38,527 bases of DNA from Rhizobium redzepovicii. GTDB taxonomy: Bacteria; Pseudomonadota; Alphaproteobacteria; Rhizobiales; Rhizobiaceae. Positions 32,846-38,527 of this stretch are shown piece by piece. The stretch covers positions 1 to 38,527 of the forward strand of contig NZ_JAILYH010000032.1 in NCBI RefSeq assembly GCF_019793435.1. Reading direction: 5' to 3'. A model generated the notes under the pieces. The model was not told the DNA's origin. It made no database searches and saw only the letters and a list, made by a program, of their open reading frames with translations. Position 1 is the stretch's first letter, and every line of letters starts with the position of its first letter. The translations under genes and the position numbers were made by a program.

Positions 32846-34291
32846 ATGAATATTTCCCTGCTTATCAATGGCGCGGACCGCGCGGCCTCCGGCGGCCGGA
32901 CCTATGACCGCATCGATCCCTTCACCGAAAAGCTCGCCAGCCGCGCCGCCGCGGCAAATCTGGACGATGTTGCCGCCGCCGTTAATGCCGCTTCCGCCGC
33001 CTTCAGCACCTGGTCGAAGACCGGCCCCGGCCAGCGCCGCGCCATCCTGATGAAGGCTGCCGACATCATGGATTCGAAAGTGGGCGAGTTTACCCAGTTG
33101 ATGATCGAGGAAACGGGCGCCACCGCGCCTTGGGCCGGCTTCAACGTCATGCTCGCCGCAAACATCCTGCGCGAGGCCGGCGCCATGACGACGCAAATCA
33201 CCGGCGAAATCATCCCTTCCGACAAACCCGGCACGCTCGCCATGGGCGTTCGCCAGGCCGCCGGCGTCTGCCTTGCCATCGCGCCCTGGAACGCGCCCGT
33301 CATCCTTGCCACCCGCGCCATCGCCATGCCGATCGCCTGCGGCAACAGCGTCATTCTCAAGGCATCCGAACAATGCCCGGGCACGCACCGGCTGATCGCG
33401 ACGGTGCTGACGGAAGCAGGCCTGCCCGCCGGCGTCATCAACGTCATTACTAATGCGCCGAAGGATGCGCCGGAGATCGTCACCGCGCTCATCGCCCATT
33501 CCGCCGTCAGGCGCGTCAACTTCACCGGCTCAACAAAAGTCGGCAAGATCATCGCCGAGACTTGCGGCAAATATCTCAAACCCGCCCTTCTCGAACTCGG
33601 TGGCAAGGCCCCGCTTGTTATCCTTGACGACGCCGATATCGACGGCGCCGTCAATGCCGCCATTTTCGGCGCTTTCATGCATCAGGGACAGATCTGCATG
33701 TCAACCGAGCGGATCATCGTCGATAGCTCGATCGCCGATCAATTCGTCGCCAAACTCGCCGCCCGCGCCAGCCAGCTCCCGGCCGGCGATCCGCGCGGCC
33801 ATGTCGTTCTCGGCTCGCTGATCAGCCTCGATGCCGCCAAGAAGATGGAAGAGCTGATCGCCGATGCGACGGCCAAGGGCGCGAAACTCGTGGCCGGCGG
33901 CAAACGCACCGGCACCGTGGTCGAGGCCACACTGCTCGACCACGTCACATCGGACATGCGCGTCTATGCGGAAGAATCCTTCGGCCCGGTCAAGCCGATC
34001 ATTCGCGTCTCGGGCGAGGAAGAAGCGATTCGCATCGCCAACGATACCGAATATGGCCTGTCATCCGCCGTCTTCAGCCGCAACATCCAGCGGGCAATGG
34101 CGGTTGCGGCGCGGATCGAATCCGGCATCTGCCACATCAACGGCCCGACCGTGCACGACGAGGCGCAAATGCCCTTCGGCGGCGTCAAGGGCAGCGGCTA
34201 CGGCCGCTTCGGCGGCAAGGCGGCAATCGCCGAGTTCACCGATCTGCGCTGGATCACGGTCGAGGATTCCGCCCAGCATTATCCGTTCTGA
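32846..34291 (+). CDS. Aldehyde dehydrogenase, vanillin/salicylaldehyde dehydrogenase-like (second copy)
   Basis: A 481-residue aldehyde dehydrogenase, clearly paralogous to the gene at 25748-27214. Cys284 (HQGQICMSTER), Glu250 (LLELGGKAP) and Asn149 (IAPWNAP) form the active site. The start follows GAGGAG, 20 bases after calA. As the last gene of the operon it could oxidise coniferaldehyde from CalA, or vanillin formed by the hydratase/lyase of the first cluster. Divergence between the two copies suggests different aldehydes rather than recent duplication. Chemistry is certain; substrate is inferred. Confidence 0.87.
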   Translation: MNISLLINGADRAASGGRTYDRIDPFTEKLASRAAAANLDDVAAAVNAASAAFSTWSKTGPGQRRAILMKAADIMDSKVGEFTQLMIEETGATAPWAGFNVMLAANILREAGAMTTQITGEIIPSDKPGTLAMGVRQAAGVCLAIAPWNAPVILATRAIAMPIACGNSVILKASEQCPGTHRLIATVLTEAGLPAGVINVITNAPKDAPEIVTALIAHSAVRRVNFTGSTKVGKIIAETCGKYLKPALLELGGKAPLVILDDADIDGAVNAAIFGAFMHQGQICMSTERIIVDSSIADQFVAKLAARASQLPAGDPRGHVVLGSLISLDAAKKMEELIADATAKGAKLVAGGKRTGTVVEATLLDHVTSDMRVYAEESFGPVKPIIRVSGEEEAIRIANDTEYGLSSAVFSRNIQRAMAVAARIESGICHINGPTVHDEAQMPFGGVKGSGYGRFGGKAAIAEFTDLRWITVEDSAQHYPF

Positions 34292-34306
34292 TAGGGAGAC
34301 GCATCA

Positions 34307-34340
34307 CCGCGCCACAACGGCCATTGCGGTTGTGGCGCGG
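34307..34340 (+). terminator. Strong hairpin terminator of the second phenylpropanoid operon
   Basis: CCGCGCCACAAC (34307-34318) and GTTGTGGCGCGG (34329-34340) pair perfectly over 12 bases with a 10-base loop, 15 bases after the aldehyde dehydrogenase stop. TCGATATTC follows, so the T-run is weak, but the stem is the strongest in the window. It may also stop transcription from the right. Confidence 0.72.
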
Positions 34341-34347
34341 TCGATAT

Positions 34348-34581
34348 TCAGGCCGAGAACCCATCCAGCGCATCGGCAAGCTTCAGCCAGAGATCATGGG
34401 GAGGCGAAGGAATCGGCCGCGATTCTTCATCGGAGACGGGGATTCCGAAGGCGGTACCGTTCGACCTGAAGCTGGCCAGCATCCGGCGAAATTTCGCCGC
34501 CTTGTCCGCGAACTGGTCCGAACCTCGCTCCCCCAGGACCGTGCGGATCGTCACCAGGGCGAGATTGAAGTTCTTCTGCAT
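34348..34581 (-). CDS. Possible small hypothetical protein or gene remnant
   Basis: A 77-residue frame beginning MQKNFNLALVTIRTVLGE and ending DLWLKLADALDGFSA. Its codon use is more protein-like than the opposite strand and it ends just before the strong terminator. No ribosome site is visible, and the overlapping frame upstream (MSGPVIVLDGGAFDDLPDAEEL) also looks protein-like. This hints at one older gene split by a frameshift near 34580-34600. I do not recognise the family. Confidence 0.3.
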   Translation of the reverse strand: MQKNFNLALVTIRTVLGERGSDQFADKAAKFRRMLASFRSNGTAFGIPVSDEESRPIPSPPHDLWLKLADALDGFSA

Positions 34582-34746
34582 CCGGCAGATCGTCAAAGGC
34601 GCCGCCGTCCAGCACGATGACAGGCCCGCTCATCTCATCGACAGCCTGCCTTAGAACTCGGGCAGACTCGGCGATAGCCGGCAGGAACCAAATCCTTCGC
34701 TCATCTCTTCGGTCGAAAACTGATTCTGAACCTGCGCGGTAAGCAA

Positions 34747-35094
34747 ATGACGGCGCACATCAAGCGAATCTACGAACCGAAGCAAGACAAGGACGGCATC
34801 CGCATTCTCGTCGACAGGCTCTGGCCGCGCGGACTGAGCAAGCAGGATGCGGCAGTCGATCTCTGGCTGAAGGAGGTCGCGCCGAGCCCGGCGCTGCGCC
34901 GCTGGTTCGGCCACGATCCCGCCAGATGGACAGAGTTCCAGCGCCGCTACCGGGACGAGCTCGAATAGAACGCGACGGCCGTCGAAGAACTCGAACACCA
35001 GATCGGAAAATCGGACGCAACGCTTCTCTATGCGGCGAAAGACCTCCAGCACAATCACGCGATCGTGCTTCAACGCTTCCTCGGCAAAGACTGA
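34747..35094 (+). pseudogene. DUF488 (YeaO-like) gene interrupted by an amber codon
   Basis: The frame opens MTAHIKRIYEPKQDKDGIRI and has the DUF488 signature VDRLWPRGLSK near residue 25, then KEVAPSPALRRWFGHDPARW. It stops at a TAG (34966-34968) after DELE. Beyond it the same frame continues without interruption through VEELEHQIGKSDATLLYAAK and LQHNHAIVLQRFL to TGA at 35092-35094, which is exactly the normal C-terminus of the family. Read through, the protein is about 115 residues, the usual length. A single base change (for example AAG or CAG to TAG) is enough. A sequencing error or amber suppression are alternatives. The function of the family is unknown. Confidence 0.85.
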
Positions 35095-35236
35095 AGCGTC
35101 GGGGCCGACGCCAACGAAACGCTGCCGCCCCGCGTAAAAAAATTCCGGGAACCTTTTCGACGGATCTGCATCCAATGCCTGCTTCCAAAGACGCGCCGGC
35201 GCGGAAGGCATTCACACGACACAAGGGAGACAGATC

Positions 35237-35758
35237 ATGTTGAAACAGATTTTCGGTGCAGCGCTGATAGCGGCCTCGCTCGGCACGGTTTCAATCGCCG
35301 CCGATGCCAAGCCGACCGACCCTCAGATCGCCCATATCGCCTATACCGCGGGGCAGATCGATGTTACCGCCGCTGAGCAGGCATTGAAGAAAAGCAAGAA
35401 TGTCGAAGTCATAGAATTCGCCAAGACCATGGAACGCGACCACAAGGCCGTCAACGACCAGGCACTCGCCCTCGTCAAGAAGCTGAAGGTGACGCCCGAA
35501 GACAACAAGATAAGCCAGTCCCTCTCGGCTCAAGCAAGCGAGGAGTTGAAGACGCTTGAGGCTCTCGACGGCGCGGCCTTCGACAAGGCCTATGTCGAAA
35601 ACGAAGTCGCCTATCACAAGTCGGTCAATTCAGCGCTGTCCACGATGCTGATCCCCTCGGCTCAGAACAAGGAGCTGAAGGCGCTCCTGGAAACGGGCCT
35701 GACCCTGTTCAAGCAGCACCAGATGCATGCCGAGCATCTTGCCTCGATGATGAAGTAG
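35237..35758 (+). CDS. DUF4142 periplasmic protein
   Basis: A 173-residue exported helical protein. Residues 1-22 form a signal peptide (MLKQIFGAALIAAS start, cleavage near IAA-DAK). The mature part is a DUF4142 four-helix bundle resembling ferritin-like domains: IAYTAGQIDVTAAEQALKKS, then EFAKTMERDHKAVNDQA, with His residues in the last helices (AYHKSVN, FKQHQMHAEHL). Members are common in rhizobial stress regulons. It begins a three-gene unit with a cupredoxin and an ECF sigma factor, spaced 7 and 37 bases. A role in envelope or oxidative stress is inferred; activity is unknown. Confidence 0.88.
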   Translation: MLKQIFGAALIAASLGTVSIAADAKPTDPQIAHIAYTAGQIDVTAAEQALKKSKNVEVIEFAKTMERDHKAVNDQALALVKKLKVTPEDNKISQSLSAQASEELKTLEALDGAAFDKAYVENEVAYHKSVNSALSTMLIPSAQNKELKALLETGLTLFKQHQMHAEHLASMMK

Positions 35759-35765
35759 GCCGGCG

Positions 35766-36086
35766 ATGGGTTTGCCGATGAAATCGCTGCCGCTGCTGCT
35801 TGCGCTGTTTTGGGCAGGCGTCGGCGTTGCCGCTGCCACGGAATATCAGGTCCCCATTGCAGGAATGAAATTCAGCGCGCCGCCTGCCGAACTGCATGTC
35901 GACGATGTGATCGTCTGGCGAAATGATGATATATTCCGGCATACGGCAACAGCGCGTGACAAAAGCTTCGACATCGATCTGCCGCCGAAATCGGAAGGTC
36001 GCCTGATACTCAGCCGAGCGGGAGCGGTCGATTTTTACTGCCGCTTTCATCCCGCCATGACGGGCACACTGGACGTCCGGCCATAG
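35766..36086 (+). CDS. Small exported cupredoxin (plastocyanin/pseudoazurin-like)
   Basis: A 106-residue protein with a short signal peptide (cleavage near AAA-TEY, about residue 24) and a single copper domain. The four type-1 copper ligands are in place: His59 (FRHTAT), Cys92, His95 and Met98 in YCRFHPAMTG. It would carry single electrons or hold copper in the periplasm. An internal ATG at 35778 (MKSLPL) is an alternative start with a better signal-peptide beginning. It is co-transcribed with the DUF4142 gene seven bases upstream. Confidence 0.85.
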   Translation: MGLPMKSLPLLLALFWAGVGVAAATEYQVPIAGMKFSAPPAELHVDDVIVWRNDDIFRHTATARDKSFDIDLPPKSEGRLILSRAGAVDFYCRFHPAMTGTLDVRP

Positions 36087-36123
36087 GCCGGTCTCCTGGA
36101 AACACGGAGTAGCGGAGATTTCC

Positions 36124-36834
36124 ATGACAGCCATTCCGGTTCCGGTCACACGACATCGACCGCTCCCATCGGCACTTGCCGACACCGACCTCGTGCCGCT
36201 GGCAAAAATCGGCGACGAGGTCGCCATCCGCGCCATCATCCAGCGTCACAATCAGCGACTGTTCCGCACCGCGCGCGCCGTCATCCGCAACGATGCGGAG
36301 GCGGAAGATGTCGTCCAGGCGTCTTACATCAAGGCCTTCGCCAATCTGGCGGCGTTCCGGGGCGAGGCGGAGCTTTCGACATGGCTGACCCGAATTGCGC
36401 TCAACGAGGCGCTGGGCCGGGTGCGAGCCCGAAGGAATACTATCGGGCTGGAGGAAATCGACATGCAGGCGACGTCGGCAGGTGGAGAGGTCGTGCAGTT
36501 TCCGTCCTCCCTATCGGCAACAGATCCGGAAACCGAGCTGTCGCGAAGCCAGGCGCGGCAGCTCCTCGAACAGGCGGTCGACGAACTCCCGGATGATTTT
36601 CGCGCCATCTTCGTGCTGCGGGATGTCGAGGGCATGAGCACCTACGAGGCCGCATCCTATCTCGGCATAAGACCCGAAACCGCCAAGACGCGGCTGCACC
36701 GGGCGCGGAAGATGATGCGCCAGTCGATTCAAAAACGGCTGTCCGGCGCCTTCTCGGCGCTGTTTCCGTTCGATGGCGCCCGCTGCGCTTTCATGGCCGA
36801 CCGCGTCGTCGGGGCGCTTGCCCCGACGCTATGA
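36124..36834 (+). CDS. ECF-type RNA polymerase sigma factor
   Basis: A 236-residue sigma-70 family factor. Region 2 runs from about 35 to 100 (RHNQRLFRTARAVIRNDAEAEDVVQASYIKAF, then ELSTWLTRIALNEAL) and region 4 from about 150 to 210 (LPDDFRAIFVLRDVEGMSTYEAASYLGI, then KTRLHRARKMMR). A 35-residue linker and a 25-residue C-terminal tail make it longer than minimal ECF factors. It lies 37 bases after the cupredoxin. No anti-sigma gene follows, so control is not by the usual adjacent partner; the exported proteins upstream may be targets. Family is secure. Confidence 0.9.
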   Translation: MTAIPVPVTRHRPLPSALADTDLVPLAKIGDEVAIRAIIQRHNQRLFRTARAVIRNDAEAEDVVQASYIKAFANLAAFRGEAELSTWLTRIALNEALGRVRARRNTIGLEEIDMQATSAGGEVVQFPSSLSATDPETELSRSQARQLLEQAVDELPDDFRAIFVLRDVEGMSTYEAASYLGIRPETAKTRLHRARKMMRQSIQKRLSGAFSALFPFDGARCAFMADRVVGALAPTL

Positions 36835-36869
36835 CGTCTCGCAATATCAGATCGGCTTCTCGAACGCGC

Positions 36870-37049
36870 CGGATTTGTGATCGGCACCTCGACGCCCTCG
36901 ATGCAATGCCGTTCGACGCCCTCGGTGAGAGCGGACCCCTTAAAGCGTACGAACTTGATAGGCGGATAATCGAACTTGGGGCGCCAGGCCGCGCGGTCGA
37001 TCGCCATCCACACAGCCGAGGGCATCTGCAGCGTCAAAAAAGGCCGCAA
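36870..37049 (-). pseudogene. Fragment of an AbiEi-like antitoxin
   Basis: About 60 codons, QMPSAVWMAIDRAAWRPKF, PPIKFVRFKGSALTEGVE and IEGVEVPI, match the central region of type IV AbiEi-family antitoxin/regulator proteins as I recall them. No start codon or N-terminal winged helix precedes it, and it diverges where relatives continue xxAKTVADCFKYR. It is therefore a remnant left between the sigma factor gene and traA. It may trace a toxin-antitoxin module once carried by the conjugative element. Confidence 0.65.
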
Positions 37050-37064
37050 GTCGGTGATGGAACT

Positions 37065-38527
37065 CTACATCCCAAGCCCCAAGGACTTGCCGCGCTTCAG
37101 CGAGCGTTTCAGCTCCATCTGCTGCGTGAGCTCGGCACGATGACTACGACCGGCAAGGCGAGCAACCTCGCGGATACGCTCGACGTCACCATCCTGATCG
37201 GGTCCCACACGCTTCAGCTGGTCGGCGAGATCTGAGGGATCGGCGCGACCGAAGCGCGTTTCGATCGCGCTGACGATGTCCTTTGCCTCGGCAAGCGCTC
37301 GACGCCCTTCCGGTGTCCCCGCCAGTTGCTCGACGAACTTTGCCTTGTCGCTATAGGGGAGATCGTCGAGCTGGCGCAGCAGCGCCTCGCTCCGGCGGCT
37401 CGGGCCCAGAACCTCGACCACGTCCTGCTTTTCCCGCTTCCAGCGTTCCGAGCCGCATTCGGCAGCGAGGCGACGCTGCCAGGTCTTGCCGGATTGGCGA
37501 ACATGCGACGCCAGCGCATCGATCCGGGAAAGCGCGTGTTTGCGTTCGGCGTTGTCTCCGAACAGGCCGGTCTTGCCGGCGAGCGCACCGATCGTCTCGG
37601 GCGAAGTGCTGAGTTGGCAGGCGAGCGCGACCGGATCTGCATTCTCATCCAGGATCCGGCCGCGCAAGGCTCCCATGGTCGCTGGCGCGTCCTTGAACAC
37701 CTGCGGCGCAAGCTGCTTTGCCGCGTCCCAATCTCGTTCGAATGCCGGCATCGCCTTTGACCGTCCAACCTCTTCGACGCTCATCGCATAGGTCTTCACG
37801 GCCGCAATGAGCACGCGGCGTTCATGGTCGCCGAGATCTTGGTGTGCAGGACTGTTATCGGCGATGGTGCGGGCTGCAAGCGGCTGCGGTTTCTCCACTG
37901 GCTTGGCAACCGCCGTGTCCGGAATGCGCTGTATCCCTTTGCTGATTTCCTGAGATGCGACATCACTCTCGCCCTGCCCCCGGCGATCCTCCACGCCGCG
38001 CCGATTGGCAAGGTCATGCGTATAGTCGAGCGTCGTCTCCTTCACGCCTGATCGGCTCAGTGTCTCTGTCAGCGAGCGCACTGTCTTGAATGCATCGAGC
38101 CCGGCATAGAGCTGCACCGCCTCGCGGTGACGGGTCATCGCCACATAGGTCAGATGCCGGTCCATCGTCGTCGACGCCAGAACAAAACTCCGGTCGACGG
38201 TAGCGCCTTGCGTCTTGTGGATCGTCGTCGCGTAGCCGTGATCGAAGGCCTGGCAACTGTTCACCGGGATAGTCACGTGGCGCTGGCCATCTTGCGTCTG
38301 CGCCTTGCCGTCAAGCCGGACGTCTATTGCGTCCGGCGCGACGGCGATGACCTCGCCCAGCATGCCATTCTTGACGGCGAGATCACGATCATTCTCCAGA
38401 AAGACGATGCGGTCGCCACGCGCAAAGGATCGCTTCCCATTGTTGGTCTGGTAGGTGAGTTCCTCACCCTTATCACCAGCCGGGTTGCTGCCCTTTGCCA
38501 ACTCGCCGCGATCCTGCAACCGAGCAC
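37065..38527 (-). CDS. traA: Conjugative relaxase/helicase TraA, C-terminal part
   Basis: The last 487 or so codons of a leftward gene that continues past the right edge. The helicase part of Ti-type TraA (RecD/UvrD-like) is recognised by YATTIHKTQGATVDRSFVL and HLTYVAMTRHREAVQLYAG, motifs V-VI of the superfamily. The rest is the variable, helical C-terminal tail of this family. TraA nicks the transfer origin and unwinds the transferred strand during conjugation; the MOB relaxase part lies outside. Its presence marks a conjugative plasmid or integrated element. Frame is open to the edge and appears intact. Confidence 0.9.
   Translation of the reverse strand, partial: ARLQDRGELAKGSNPAGDKGEELTYQTNNGKRSFARGDRIVFLENDRDLAVKNGMLGEVIAVAPDAIDVRLDGKAQTQDGQRHVTIPVNSCQAFDHGYATTIHKTQGATVDRSFVLASTTMDRHLTYVAMTRHREAVQLYAGLDAFKTVRSLTETLSRSGVKETTLDYTHDLANRRGVEDRRGQGESDVASQEISKGIQRIPDTAVAKPVEKPQPLAARTIADNSPAHQDLGDHERRVLIAAVKTYAMSVEEVGRSKAMPAFERDWDAAKQLAPQVFKDAPATMGALRGRILDENADPVALACQLSTSPETIGALAGKTGLFGDNAERKHALSRIDALASHVRQSGKTWQRRLAAECGSERWKREKQDVVEVLGPSRRSEALLRQLDDLPYSDKAKFVEQLAGTPEGRRALAEAKDIVSAIETRFGRADPSDLADQLKRVGPDQDGDVERIREVARLAGRSHRAELTQQMELKRSLKRGKSLGLGM

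Noticed and set aside
35147..35175. GGGAAC considered as the -35 box of a general-stress (EcfG) promoter before the DUF4142 gene
   Set aside because: GGAACCTTTTCG resembles the -35 part, but no CGTT-like -10 element lies at the right spacing.

Overview
The window has the gene content and codon use of a rhizobium, most likely a Rhizobium etli/leguminosarum-type strain: GC-rich DNA, a RIME-like mosaic repeat, many TetR/MarR/AraC-controlled catabolic cassettes and Ti-type ABC operons. The right end carries the C-terminal half of a Ti-type conjugative relaxase (TraA), so the replicon is probably a plasmid or carries an integrated conjugative module. No tRNA, rRNA, CRISPR array or intact insertion sequence was seen.

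Left block (1-7.7 kb), betaine catabolism. A divergent promoter with a long inverted repeat separates two transcription units. Leftward are a two-domain flavoprotein of the dimethylglycine/N-methylproline demethylase family, a cupin with the full metal-ligand set of DddQ-type DMSP lyases, and the start of etfB. Rightward are a TetR regulator, a divergent pyrroline-5-carboxylate-reductase-like protein and a complete glycine/proline-betaine ABC importer. Together they suggest uptake of a methylated onium compound, demethylation with electrons passed to ETF, and possibly cleavage of a DMSP-like substrate.

Middle block (7.7-14.6 kb). A non-coding stretch of about 1.1 kb holds perfect inverted repeats. 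It is followed by an AraC regulator, a RIME-like element, a small winged-helix protein coupled to a YdeP/FdhF-type molybdoenzyme, and a membrane PAS-PAS-GGDEF diguanylate cyclase.

Phenylpropanoid blocks (14.7-20.6 kb and 24.6-34.3 kb). The first is a leftward operon of feruloyl-CoA synthetase, feruloyl-CoA hydratase/lyase, a zinc aryl-alcohol dehydrogenase and a coniferyl-aldehyde-type dehydrogenase, with a divergent MarR gene and a near-perfect operator. The second has an AraC regulator divergent from an aldehyde dehydrogenase, a five-gene Liv-type ABC importer, a coniferyl-alcohol-dehydrogenase-like SDR and a second vanillin/salicylaldehyde-type aldehyde dehydrogenase, closed by a strong terminator. 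Taken together they could carry monolignols from uptake through coniferaldehyde, ferulate and feruloyl-CoA to vanillin and vanillate.

Between them (20.6-24.6 kb) lie a class III nucleotide cyclase with a zinc ribbon, an ArsR/SRPBCC pair with a probable leaderless, operator-covered start, and two decayed genes (a frameshifted P-loop kinase and a truncated molybdopterin oxidoreductase).

The right end (34.3-38.5 kb) has a DUF488 gene broken by an amber codon, a DUF4142-cupredoxin-ECF sigma cassette, an AbiEi-like antitoxin fragment and traA.
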